Source: Larix kaempferi (taxonomy: Eukaryota > Streptophyta > Pinopsida > Pinales > Pinaceae). From it: a stretch of 64,000 nucleotides of DNA. The stretch is from positions 22,526,501 to 22,590,500 of the forward strand of contig BSBM01000753.1 in the NCBI GenBank assembly GCA_027924585.1. The letters are read 5' to 3'. The position numbers were made by a program, and so were the translations under genes. Positions 24,057 to 35,574 of the stretch are shown in pieces. The first letter of the stretch is position 1, and each line of letters starts with the position of its first letter. The notes under the pieces are model-generated. The model worked only from the letters and a program-made list of their open reading frames with translations. It was not told the DNA's origin and did not search any database.

Positions 24057-24662
24057 ATTTTACCCTATTCAAAACAAAATGTATCTGTGTTTTGATAACC
24101 CTACCCTGCAGGGTTCATTCTCGAAGTCACATTCCTTTGCCCATCAACTCTGCTAACTTCGATGCCTGGAGGATTGTACTCATCGGTCATCACTGTGTAC
24201 TTGTGCAATTTCCATGTGTCAAGTGAAATGGGATGCCATGCCTTATGGGGTACAAGATACATGCATATTGATAATTCATTTCGAATTATAATAAATGCAA
24301 ATTATAATTACAAACTTAAAACCCCTGTTTAAATCATAATTTCACATTTCTGCGAAATTGACAGCATTTTCATATTTCAAATTTTGGCACATGCTGTCAG
24401 TTTAACATTTAAATCAGATTTGTTGAATTATAAAGTTTCCAAACATTTGAAATATCTTTTGAACCAAGAAATTAAACCTTATTTTGAAAATAAATATGAA
24501 TAAGAGCCTGATTGTATTTAATTATGAAAATATAACAAAAAATAACTAGGGTAATATAAAACATAAGAAAATTGAAAAGAATGCATGAACTAGGCAAATG
24601 GAAAAATGAGTGAAAATTGGGTAAGGGCTGTATAAGTCTAAGGAACAACCCTAGATATAACA

Positions 24663-25051
24663 CATACTATCCAATATCTTCCTCCACCACTGCCAAGTCA
24701 AGCAGTACATACCACAATTCAACATTGACAATGGGGACAAACAAAATCTATTCTCTCAAGCCCTTGCTTCCAAACATTAACTACCTACTACATCCCATCC
24801 TCACCCCCATTATATGGACTGGGCTTCTAATAAAGGAACCCCTCTTTGCATCACCCAACACTATAAAATTATATTTTTCATGGAAAATTACATTGACACC
24901 ATTGCTTGAAATGTGGCTCCCCATCCTCATCCCTATCATAGGAATTGGGATTCCAATTAGGGAACTTGTCACGACCTCCCAAGTGCCACCCTTCAATTCT
25001 ATAGTAAGCATCTATCAAGAGGCATGCGACATTCCCCAACTTGACACTTAA
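24663..25051. other. CATAC duplication and sequence between the two gypsy elements
   Basis: Right copy of the Tat target duplication is at 24663-24667. Beyond it, frames on both strands (24617-25051 +, 24781-25011 -) lack known motifs. The minus-strand reading (GTWEVVTSSLIGIPIPMIGM) is contiguous with 11631-11864 once the Tat element is removed. Confidence 0.4.
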
Positions 25052-25908
25052 TGTCATGGCCGCCTAAGGCAAGCTGCTAGACTATGCCTAATAAGACCTA
25101 ACCCACTTTACATTTACTGTGTTTATACTTAGTTAAGTTTAAGTGCCCATCAAATAAACTTCGGAAGTAAACAATAGTTAACACAATGTACATAAGATAT
25201 AACACAACACTCAATGCAGTACCCAAGAGATTTCTTATTCAATAGTTACAATGTATAAGAGTGCCCGGCCATCGCTTGCGTCGTACAACAATTTACAAAG
25301 AAAACTAAGGCATATGCCTAAAACCCAAACAAATGTGCTCCTCTCGTGTCTTCCTTTCCTGTCACACCTATACATTGTCACTGAACCTGCACCCACCCCA
25401 AAATCTTCCTCTGCACACCTCTAGGAACTCTGTCGCATGATTCTTCCCACTACACAGTCAAGTGCACCCAAACCCATGACTACCTTATCTCACGTGTCTC
25501 AGAGTTGTCCACTTAGACTGACTATGCCTAGCTCTTTTGTTGTGCTTCCTTGATGTCTCTTATGCCAAGCGTCCACTCCTTTATATAGGGTGATACTCAA
25601 CTTGGGTGCATAATCAAGTCGGCGCACTCATTTGCTAAGTATGCCTAGTTGGGTCCCATACTTAATATCTGAAGTGATTTATTTCATTCAAGGAAACTTC
25701 ATTGCATAGCCTCCCATCGCATGGGATCCCTTGGGTCCGCACCCCAACTCAATGTGCCCAAGTAATTTTGCTTCCTAGGGAGACCAACACCACTTAGCCC
25801 CCATGACAACCGATCACCTTGCCCATGCATGCCTTCACACAATGCTTGGGACTTGTCGATTCCTGCGCAAGCCACCCTCTATTGTGTTGCGGATGTGGGG
25901 TCACGACA
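25052..25908 (-). repeat. 3' LTR of the chromovirus (857 bp)
   Basis: Ends are TGTCATGGCC (+ strand left) and GGTCACGACA (right), giving a short inverted repeat TGTCRTGRCC typical of an LTR with TG/CA ends. It directly follows the chromodomain. Its partner LTR is absent, so identity cannot be measured. Confidence 0.72.
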
Positions 25909-26413
25909 TCCTCCTCCTCCTGATTTATCATCACCTTGGAAACATGTATTTTGTTTTTCTCTCAGTTTGATAATGACTCCTAGAATTTGCTCTTCCCACT
26001 CTAGAATCAAGTATTTATACTTCCACAGAGATTCCTTCCATTCCCAAATGTTCTTTCCAATAAAAAATCCCTTCTTGTTGACCATGTACTCATGCCAAGT
26101 CTGAATTCCATGCTTCACAACACAGCTTCCTAACACTCTCTCCACTTTTTGTTCTAGTCTATCCAAGATCATGGAAGGAGCACGCGATGGTTTCTCCTAG
26201 CTAGGATTGTCTTCATCAATCCAACAAGGCTTCAACAGACTTATGCGGACAATAGGGTGATAATATTTCCAGTGATCTGGTAGCCTCAACTTATACATAA
26301 CCTTATTGATCTTCTCAAGTATCTCAAAGGGGCCTTCAAACTTTTGCATTAGTGCACTTTCCTGCCTGCCATGTTGTCTAAACTGATCCTTCCCCAACTT
26401 TAGAAGTACTTGG
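25879..26413 (-). pseudogene. chromovirus integrase C-terminus and chromodomain
   Basis: Reads QVLLKLGKDQF and KFEGPFEILEKI (GPY/F-like module), then KLRLPDHWKYYHPIVRISLLKP, then a chromodomain-like segment EYMVNKKGFFIGKNIWEWKE. Chromodomains of this group direct insertion to particular chromatin. Aromatic positions are partly kept. The frame begins exactly at the 4.4-kb insertion border and joins VGDQ on the other side. Confidence 0.85.
26409..26413. repeat. target-site duplication CTTGG, left copy
   Basis: Matches 30820-30824 and lies inside an integrase codon run that is continuous when the insert is removed. Confidence 0.85.
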
Positions 26414-29400
26414 TGTAAAACCCCCAAAATTTCACTAAAATTTAAAATTTTCGTAGTAGCATAAACTGCTATGATTACGATGCAGAAGTATTGAAATGTA
26501 ACAACAACATGCTAAACTCTAAATTCTGATTCAATGATGACGTCATTCTTAATCTGTTGTTTAGACTACTTAAGCATCCTAGTACAAAGTTGTAGCAGTT
26601 AAACATTCAGCCTTGAATTATTGAATCCTTAATTAGCATTAAAATGATAGAAAGTGTCGTAAAGTTAAGTTAATATGGTTGCTAGCATTATGTACTTAAG
26701 TTTGTCAAAGGCACATCGTCAGTTACTTTCTAAGTTATGCATTTTGATTCTAGCAGCTAAAAGATTATTTTCATGTACTGAAGGGGTCCTTGATTTTCCC
26801 TGAGGCTTACTTAGCTATCGCTAGCTAATGCTCATGAATACCAATGTGGAGAACAGGTATGTCCAAGAATTCTACTGGTAGATTGCTTGTATGTTTTTCA
26901 GTTATCCTACAGCACAATACTGGTTTTATACATGTAACGAGTTAACTGCACTTATTCTTTTCCAGGTACTTTAATTTAGCTTTCTTCTTGTCTACATTAT
27001 AGAAATATCCAATGTTAAATGATGATAGTTTTGGGTATCAATAAATATAAATTTCATACTATTGCTATTTGAAACCCTTGTAAAGTTTACAACTCCAAGT
27101 TCCTCATCATTGACTATAGTGAAAACCTTGTCATACTACTCTTATTTAAGGATCAAACTACAATCCTATATCTAGCAATATAGTACTATATGAATTATCC
27201 ATGATAATCAAAATACAATTATTTGTTCTTCTCCAATAACTAAAGTGACGGCATTGTCCTACCATTTTAACTTTAGCTAGCATATATACAACTCCTATAT
27301 CCAAAGACATAGTTTTGTTTTCATGATTTTATGCAATGCAATGGAAAGGCAATTATAAATAGACTATGGAATGTAAAGACTTATGTATCGACCCAATGTA
27401 AACATAATAGTTACTATTATTACTAAAATCCCGTGATGGATAATATACATAATTCAAGCATTGGTAATGTTTACGTGAATTATCAACTTGGTGTTAATGC
27501 TAAGGGTTGGAACTATACTTAACACTTACATTGAAGGTAATGTATTTGACTCTACGAAGTATGTGTTGGTAGACTCATGTTACAAGGTGGTGCAATTAAC
27601 ACTTCCATAAATAACCTCGTAGTGGATTACCTAGTGGCTTCCTTCGTGGCTAAAATCACGTGCTCAAGCTTGGATCATGGTGTTAAAGCAACACTCAGAC
27701 ATATGAGCAATGTCGAGCTGTACAAGATGTGGTAAGAATTGGTATGGTTGGAACTTTGTGCTGGAATTTGATTTCGACCATGGTGATTAGGTTTTAAATT
27801 AGGTTTAATGCAATACTTGGGCGTATCCCTAAGCGTTGTGGTGGATACATCACAGCCATTGATCTTGAAATTTCTCGGGTTTTGTAAAATCCTACCTCAC
27901 CATAATGCCCGTTTCAAAGTTTGTAGCATTCATTTGATTGAAAGAGTGGGGAGGGAGGTCGACAGGATCTCTGGATCCCCAGGGTTCGTAACCTGCGCTC
28001 TTGCTTCGACTCTCCAGGGTTTCATGGCATTTTTGAGCCGATTGTGAAATATTTGTGGTGGATAAAAGAATGAGCAGAGTGAAAACTGTCAGGTTGTGAT
28101 GTGCTCGGGTTTGAGTTCTTGACCTGTCAATGAAGGTTATGTTTGGAAAACTAGAATATTTGTAACACACGAGGTTATGAGAACCTTGATGGAAATGTTG
28201 TGAGCATCAAGTATTGAATTGGTGTTGAAATACTCTCGTTTGGAAACTGAGTGCACTTGTCTGGTTTGGCTCGACAGGACGCTATTGGAGCGATGCTTCG
28301 GTTGTGTACTGTTTGTATGGAGGAGAACGATATAAAATATTTCTACAAGGTGATGTACCAGAACTCCCTTTCTTCGCTTGTTGTTAATACTTGACAGTAG
28401 TGTAATTTCGTAAAATCTTTTGAATGACATGTGTTAACTATTACGTAATTCCTTGTTTGTTGGCAGGTTTCACCTTCATGGTAAAGACGCTCATCTGCAG
28501 TCCAGGATACTAGCTATCCGGGTAAGCCTCAATATTAACCTCAAGGGTTTTACCGACAGTCACACAGATATGGTCTTTTAAAAACTTTAGCTTTTGTCAG
28601 GGTTCCAAAATATAGATACAGTCGTGTAGGTGATGATTGTAATCGTCGTTTAAACTATGAGGCCCAAGATTTTTTTAGGAGCTTGCTCCTTGAGCTGTAG
28701 CTCAATGTTTCTTTTCTGTTCTCGACCACTAATTACATCGTTTTCCGCTAAGGTTGAGAGTTTGGTTTTTTTAATATGATGAAATGAATTTGGTTGATAT
28801 TGAACTGAAAGTTCTGAGTTTTTCTAAGGTTAAAGGATTCAATCTTTTTGTAAAAACAAATTTGTAAACAAGTTTCGGTGTTTTGTTTACTTCGAAAGTT
28901 AAGGGCTTAGCCCAATAATGATAAGTGATACTTTTGTGAAAACCATAACTCTGGGTTTTTGACCCTACTATGTTTTGACTGTGTTTTTTTATCCTGTCTT
29001 CGGTCTAGGGATATGGTTTGTTAATCCCACGATTTTCTAAAACTGTTATGTTGCAAAATTTGTCGAGTTTGGAAATCTAATGTTCAGAAAAGCGTATAAT
29101 GTTAATACCATAAATTAATAGACTATTTGAAAGATAATACTTGGAATTCAACCTGAGTTTATTTTACGAAAATATTTGAATTGTTACAAGTCTATGTAAT
29201 ATATCGTTTGGGTTTGCTATTATTGTAATTGTAATACATTTCCTTTAAATGTATGAGTATCTAACCTCTGTTGAAATGAAGGCTCGGTTTAAATGTTGAA
29301 ATCGTATTCTAGATTTGTTCTTGCCCATACATTTTTGTAGTGAAAAGATAAACATATTTGAAGAAGTATTAGAGCATGAAAAACTATATGTCTACTATAA

Positions 29401-30819
29401 TAATAGTATATGTATAATTTATAAGAGGATTTATTCTGATTGTATTGCTAAAATGAAGTCCAGTCTAAAAAAAACCTAGTTCTAAGATGGATAAAAACGA
29501 TAACAAAACCTGTTTGTAAATATGTATGTGGTGTTTGTTAAACAAGAAGAATTTGGTTTACATAGGGTCTATTTTTATTTTTAAAAAGACTATTCTTACT
29601 ATTGCTTAAGCAAAGGATTCATTTGATAATAATATTATTTGTAACAAGAGAAAAGAGGTTTGTTTATAAACATAAATAGTGAAGTATTTAGAAGATAATG
29701 TAACTTCTGTTTATAAATTAAAATGATCTAATTTAAATAAAAACAAGGATATAGAACTAAATGTGATAACTCTGTTATAAAACAATCATTTAAATTTAGC
29801 TAGTGCATGTGATCATCTTGATCTATTCTAATTTAACCCTTTTTGTACTAGAGTACGATACTGATATAGTGTGTGGAAAAATGCAGAAAGATGATTTTAT
29901 AATCAATTATTATATCTATTTTAACTACATCATTCATACTGCAATTTATTTCGTCAGTACAATTTACAGAAATAAAATATTCATTAACTCAATCAGAATC
30001 TCTTAGATTAAATGGGAAAAATAGATAACCATTGCATTCTTATTTAATTTACTAATATAATATAAGTAGAAAAGATAACACAATGTGAACCTAGAGTTGT
30101 AGAAGAAGAAACAAATAGCCAAAGGAGCCCGTTCCACCCAACCAATTTCTGAAGACAGCCAAGCTACTTGCCTTAGGACCCTAGAGCATGTTCACTGAAC
30201 CACTAGGATGAAGATGCTGTGTGGAATAATGGAATAAATTCCCTTGCAACTCAGCAGTAGTACTTAGCAGTAGCACTACCTGCCTTTAGCAATATTGAAC
30301 TCAACAATGTGGCTACATTAGTTCAGAATGCAGACTTAATTCACTCAATCACTTCTAACTTTTCCCTCATCAAATCTCTTGTGCTCAAAACATTATCACA
30401 AGGGTAAGAATGAACAACCACCTGCTGAATTTGATGGATAGATAAATAGCATGCTTAGGTATTTTGGTCAGTTTATTTCAATAAATGAGCCACCTGCTCA
30501 GTTCCACTTTCTTGGGGAACATGACCACAAAAGTAGGGAAGTTGCCCCCTGCAACAGTTAGAAGTGAGCTGAGGATGCTGCCAAGTGTCAATTTGCTCTC
30601 CACCACAGTCCATTCCCACTAGTGGGTCAGTGAACACTCATTCAACAGTCTCCTTTGGATATTTGTCTCCACTTTTATTTATTAATAATAAAATATTCAG
30701 AATAATTAATTACATTCATCCATGACCCCACTTGATCAATTGTCATAAAACTTTACAATAAAAATAAAACATAATGTTTTCTCAATAACATAAAATGTCT
30801 AGAACTTGGGTATGTGGCA
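26414..30819. mobile_element. 4.4-kb insertion of unknown class (TG...CA ends, 5-bp duplication)
   Basis: Begins TGTAAAACCCCC and ends TATGTGGCA, with CTTGG on both sides, which is the signature of integrase-mediated insertion. No internal second LTR, gag or pol motif was found, so a very long solo LTR or a non-autonomous LTR element is the best guess. Well-formed splice-like borders occur (for example ttggcag|GTTTCACC near 28467 and CTATCCGG|gtaagc near 28520), so a captured transcript is possible. The rest is AT-rich with short, unconvincing frames. Confidence 0.6.
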
Positions 30820-30824
30820 CTTGG

Positions 30825-31860
30825 TCACCAACTTGAAACTCTAACTTTCATCTCCCTTGGTCTACCCATTGTTTATCCTTTCCACTAGTTCCATAAGCTG
30901 GATGTGTGCCATTTCCACTCGTTCTTACCATCCTTTCATGAATCCCATGGAAGTAGGAGTATTCCTGGAGAATCCTTGCACAATGGTATGAGGTTCCATT
31001 AGTTGTTGTCCTATAGCCAACTCGAATGGACTATACCTCATTGTTGAGCTCTTCTACATGTTGTAGTTTATCTACGTTGCATCTAACAAGTCTATCCTAT
31101 CCAATTGATCTGAGCGCATGTAAAGCCTCAAATAACCCTCTAGAAAATTATTAATCCACTCTATCTACCGCTTGGTCCACGGATGGTATGGAAAAATCAT
31201 CAGCAACTTGGTTCCAACAAGTATGAAAAACTTTGTCCAAAACCACCTCGTGAACCTTGTGTCCATGTCTAACACAATGTTCATCGGAAGAACCCACAAC
31301 TTCACAACATTTGTGAACATCTTTGCAACTTCTTTCTCTAAACATGGCACTTTCGTTGGAATGAAAGTGGCATACTTGGAAAATTGATCCACCACGATTA
31401 AAATTCCATTGAACCCTTGCACCATTGGCAACTGAGTTATGAATTCCATGGACATACTTTCCCAAGGATTCTTCGACATCGATAAAGGTTGGAGGGGACC
31501 AACCTACATCTTGTTGTTTGACTTGTCTTGCTAGCGAACCAAGCAATTCTTGAGGTACTCCTCTACATCATGTTTGATATGCTCCCAATAGTACCCACAC
31601 TCTATCAAAGCTAAGGTTCGTCGCTTCCCCAGGTGCTCATCCCATGATGAGTCATGAAACTCCCACAACACTTCCCTCCATAGGTTTGAACTATTAGGAA
31701 CATACAAACATCTATCAAAGTACAACAAACTGCCCTCTAACCAAAACTTTTGAGTTTTTCCTTCGTTTGCATGTTTCATGATGCTAAAGGTAGCGCGGTC
31801 ACCTTCCAACACTGTCTTAATATTTCCCCGCATGTATGAGAGCACTTGTGAGTGACTTCC
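30825..31860 (-). pseudogene. chromovirus integrase core (broken)
   Basis: Zinc-binding and core segments are readable: WESMSMEFITQLPMVQGFNGI, VVDQFSKYATFIPT, VLDMDTRFTRWFW, and the following region to VGDQV at the insertion border. The first catalytic Asp of the usual MDFI motif reads MEFI (D to E). The second Asp is kept. Several stops interrupt the frame. Confidence 0.85.
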
Positions 31861-33120
31861 ATTCGAAAAATTCTCAGTCTCATCATTCTTTCCAAGGCAT
31901 CCTATTGCGCCTTCGTACTCAAGGAATTTGCAGCTCTGTTCATCTTGCTCGGACGATACTCAATGGTCATTTCAAAATCTACCAAGAGGTCCTACCACCT
32001 TTCCTGCTCAGGTGACAACTTCAGTTGCATCACACAATAGCTCGTCACAACGTTGTCTATTTTCACTATGATTAGATTTCCTATTAAGTAGTGTCGCCAT
32101 ACTTGCAAGCAATGTAGAACTACAATCATATCCTTCTCATGAATGGGATATCGCCTCCCTCGATCTTGTAGCTTCCTACTCTCATAGGAAACTGGGTGGC
32201 CTTGCTACGTTAACACTGCTCCTATTGTGAATTCAGAAGCGTTAATTTGCACTTCAAACGTATTCTGAAATTCTGACGTCCTCAACACTGGTTCCATGGA
32301 AAGCCTATGCTTTAGTTCGTAGAACACTACCCGACACTTATCTATCCAATTCCATGCTCTGTACTTCTTCAATAAATCGCTCAAGGGTGTTGAAATCTTA
32401 TAGTGACCTACGACGAACTTGCGGTAGTAACTCTCAATCCCCAGAAATATTCTTACTTCATGCACAATTATCAATCCCTCACAATCCTCAATGGCGTCAA
32501 TCTTCTTAGGGTCCACGTGGATGGCTCCTTGACCAACCCAATGGCCCAAGAAGGGGATTTTAGCTTGTCCAAACATGCACTTATACTTATTCAAAAACAT
32601 TTGATATTTCCTTAATGCATAAAAAATTTCCGACAAGTTATTCTTATGCTCTTCCATATTCTCGTTGAACACCACGATGTCATCTATATAGACAATGACA
32701 AACTTGTCCAAAAATGTCTTGAGCACGTTGTTCATGAGAGTGAAAAAGGTTTCATAAGTGTTACATAACCCAAAAAGAATCATCAGGAACTCATAGCTCC
32801 CATACCTTTTCATGTAGCTTGTCTTCCACACGTCTCCTTCCACAATCCTCACTTGATAGTACCCTTTTCTCAAGTCCAACTTCAAGAAAAATTTTTCCTT
32901 AGCCAACTTGTTGAAAAATTCTACTACTAACGGGAACAAATACTAATTATTAATGGTATGTTTGTTCAATGCATGGGAGTCCAAGTCGAGCCTCAATTCT
33001 AGGGTTTCCTCCTTCATTTGAAAGAGAATTGGTGCGCCATAGGGAGATCATGAAGGTTTGATGAAGCTTGACTCTAACAACTCTGTCAACTGCTTCTTCG
33101 ACTCCTCCAACTCTCGTCCC
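31861..33120 (-). pseudogene. chromovirus reverse transcriptase and RNase H
   Basis: RT motifs in order: FFLKLDLRKGYYQVRI, YEFLMILFGLCNTYETF, the intact catalytic box VIVYIDDIVVF, LGHWVGQGAIHVDPKKI, FLGIESYYRKFV. A single open frame covers 32939-32205. RNase H continues towards 31861 with stops (HPVSYESRKL, RYPIHEKDM). Loss of neighbouring domains makes it non-functional as an element. Confidence 0.9.
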
Positions 33121-33504
33121 AATAGTTGATAAGGAGCCTTTGCAACATGCTTTGATCTTGGCTCAATATTGATATGATGGTCAATAGTGTGCCTAGGTGG
33201 GAGTCCATTAGACAAATTCTAAGGTTTTGATCCTCATAACCTTCCAACATGCCGACAAGTTCCAGAGGAAAAGGAATCCCCAATTCTTCTTCTGTTACTT
33301 CACCAAGCAATGTTGTGACATAGAGTTGAAAATATGAACATCGAGCTGCTTTCATGAAACTCATTGCAAATTTCAACTGCACTTTTCCTCCTAGTATGCT
33401 TTCCATTGTGCGCACAATGAAAGGATTTCATTCCTCCAATATCACCAACTTGTCAACAAAGGGCATGATAACCACCTTGGATCTACGCATAAAGTCCTTC
33501 CCCA

Positions 33505-33756
33505 CTATGAAATCAAAATCATCCAACTGCACACCATTGTGAAGTTTGCACAACCTTCGCACTTCCCTAATTTTATGTGAACTTTGGACACAGTCCCAGC
33601 TATTGCCTTCCCATTAGATTTGATAGCCTTGACTGAAGCACTACAAGGATAAACTCTAAGTCCAACCTCACTAGCCAACTCCTTCTTCAAGAATTTGTGA
33701 GAGGCACCAAATCCAACCAATGCTTGTATGGTCCTCATGTTTATTATCAAGTCCAC
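33505..33756 (-). pseudogene. chromovirus aspartic protease (active site lost)
   Basis: The region ALVGFGASHKFLKKELASEVGL aligns with the retropepsin DTGA box, but the catalytic Asp-Thr is replaced by Gly-Phe. It is followed by the expected beta-strand pattern (VHIKLGKCEGCANFTMV). A linker frame at 33415-33086 connects it to RT. Confidence 0.75.
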
Positions 33757-34002
33757 AAAACAAAGTTGATGCCAGTTAAGAGCCTAATTGCCATTCAAGA
33801 CTCCCACCTATTGCACGTCATGTGCTAAGCAAGGTTGCAACTCACTTGCTGCTACTGAAGTACCCTACGCAAGATCCTTCATCTATTGGTTCACATTAAA
33901 AAAAGAACGAGTCTCACCTTGTTTAGGAATGTGCGACATCTTGGTATCATGCAACAGACCGCCATATAGATTTGATCAATTCGTCAATGTGCGCCTTGCC
34001 CC
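33757..34002 (-). other. chromovirus remnant upstream of protease
   Basis: About 245 bp with no clear gag motif, all frames interrupted. It ends abruptly where the copia LTR starts. Confidence 0.4.
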
Positions 34003-35470
34003 TATTAAATGTATAGTATTAGGAGACATTCTCCAAACCAATATTGTGCAACCACGATTGATCCTCCTATATAGAGGTGAGCACTTTGATTGCCTTTCAT
34101 GTAAAGGTTTTTCCTCCCATATATAGGTTAGCACTTTGATTTCCTTCCATGTAAAGGCTATTCCTCCTGTATAGAGGTAATTGATCAAAGTAATGATGTT
34201 GTAAAGTCTTGTTGGACAAGGCTCTAAACTTGTGTGTCAAGTCAGGATGCTCATGTGAACCTTTTGTATAAGGGTATCCATGGGATGGACCTCCCGTATA
34301 GAGGTGGACCTTCTGTATAAAGGTCATGCTTTACTTGTTTAAAGCATTTAATGTTGTGCGATGTATTATTAACCATAATCACCAGTTGCTATTAAGTCTC
34401 CTTCAGAGATTGATCATCTCTAAAGTGAATTAATTTAGCATATGATCATTTGGTCTGGAATAATATAATACACATCATCCGATAATTATTCTTAGTATAA
34501 TGTATTATGATAGATAATTAAAGTTAGCACATATTGACCATGCAATAAAATATAAAGCATAGAGATCAAGAGAATTCGGAATTGCCCATGCACACAGTTC
34601 AACTAATTAAAGATAACTCAAATTGTTAAAGCTTCAGTTATAAAGCTTCAACTAAGTAACATTGTATGCCTCAATCAATGCTTCAGTTAAAGCTCCAGTT
34701 AAGCATATGCAATCAGTTAACTAAAGGATAACTTAGTGATCACTTAAGTAAAATCAATCAACATGATTTTCAATCAAGAAAAGTTAACTAAAGAGTTAAA
34801 AAGGAATTAGTTAACTAAAGTGTTTTGCATGACGACGCTTTAGTTAAACTAAAAGTTAAAAGACGATACTTAAGTTACAACAATAAAGTTGCTGCTATTG
34901 CATGATGACACTTATGTTAGCTTGTTAACTAAGTGCTCCTACATCAGTTATGAGGCGATTTCACTCCAAAGTCAGTTAAGCATGATTTCAAGTTAAGGAA
35001 GAAAGGCATGGCGCATTGTTGGTGCATGATTGAAGAAAATAGAAGTGCACTGCAACTATCCAAGAAGATAACTCACTATGGTTTTCATGGGAGGCTTATA
35101 CTTCATGCATTGATTCGCTATTCCTTGCATGGCAGTGATTTTTTCCATATATTGATGTGTTGGGAACATTGGAAAACACATCTGATTGATCTCTCTTCTC
35201 TATTGTTTTTGTATCTTCACCAAGAGTGTTTTGGTGATATCTTATCTTCTGAAAGCAATTTGCTATGTTGTAAAAGAAAGACATTCTCTGCTATCCATTA
35301 TATTATACTAAGAAGAGGTGTTGGGGTTTTTGTTCTCATTGTTTTGAGGATTTTTCCCAGGGTATATCTTGTGTTATGGTTGTATGAATTTTACGTGTTT
35401 GAATTGTCTCATTCTTTCAAGTTTCGACATCTAAAATAATTAAAGATCAAATATCAACCAAATATTAACA
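34003..35470 (+). repeat. copia LTR 1 (1468 bp)
   Basis: Matches LTR 2. It starts TATTAAATG (TG decayed to TA) and ends ATTAACA, directly before a Met primer site. At 34060-34330 it carries several short imperfect palindromes of the type CCTCCYGTATAGAGG, one unit more than LTR 2. At 34590-34990 it is dense in CAGTTAA / AGTTAACTAAAG words. Confidence 0.9.
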
Positions 35471-35482
35471 TGGTATCATAGG
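35471..35482 (+). other. copia primer-binding site (tRNA-iMet, decayed)
   Basis: TGGTATCATAGG immediately follows LTR 1, two mismatches from the TGGTATCAGAGC expected for plant initiator tRNA-Met. The second copy at 43777-43788 is perfect. Confidence 0.85.
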
Positions 35483-35574
35483 TCAAGGCGTGAAGGATCT
35501 TAGTTTTTCATGCCAGCTAGATCCTACGTAGATCCTAAGAAGTTGAGCACGAGATTTGAAGACTATGGCATCAC

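Larger units (their letters stand above)
11900..24662 (-). mobile_element. complete Ty3/gypsy Tat-lineage retrotransposon (non-autonomous through decay)
   Basis: 12.76 kb, read on the minus strand. The 5' LTR is 21069-24662, the 3' LTR 11900-14747, with CATAC duplications outside. In order: LTR, tRNA-Asp primer site, gag, protease, archaeal-type RNase H, reverse transcriptase, RNase H, integrase, LTR. There is no chromodomain after integrase. The tRNA-Asp primer site, long LTRs and second RNase H fit the Tat/Ogre group. Frames are broken by stops and about four frameshifts, and key residues of RT and integrase are altered, so it cannot move itself. LTRs look about 93-95% identical by eye, suggesting a moderately old insertion. 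Confidence 0.93.
21069..24662 (-). repeat. 5' LTR of the Tat element (2849 bp plus insertion)
   Basis: Matches the 3' LTR. It begins TG and ends CA in both readings (TGTTATCC at its + strand left, ATAACA at its right) and lies next to the primer site. It is interrupted by a 745-bp LTR-like insertion at 23108-23852 plus its 5-bp duplication. Confidence 0.92.
25052..34002 (-). mobile_element. chromodomain Ty3/gypsy element, decayed, 5' end lost
   Basis: Minus-strand order from the right: protease (33756-33505), RT (about 33120-32205), RNase H, integrase (about 31860-30825, continuing 26413 to about 26200), chromodomain (about 26170-25900), 3' LTR (25052-25908). A 4.4-kb insertion splits integrase, and the copia element at 34003 replaces everything upstream of protease, so gag and the 5' LTR are not seen. 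Domain content assigns it to the chromoviruses. Many stops and shifts are present. Confidence 0.85.

Noticed and set aside
25829-26104. 91-codon + strand frame
   Set aside because: Antisense shadow of the chromodomain and LTR border.
31151-31546. 131-codon minus-strand frame over chromovirus integrase
   Set aside because: Out of frame with the clear integrase motifs at 31165-31479.
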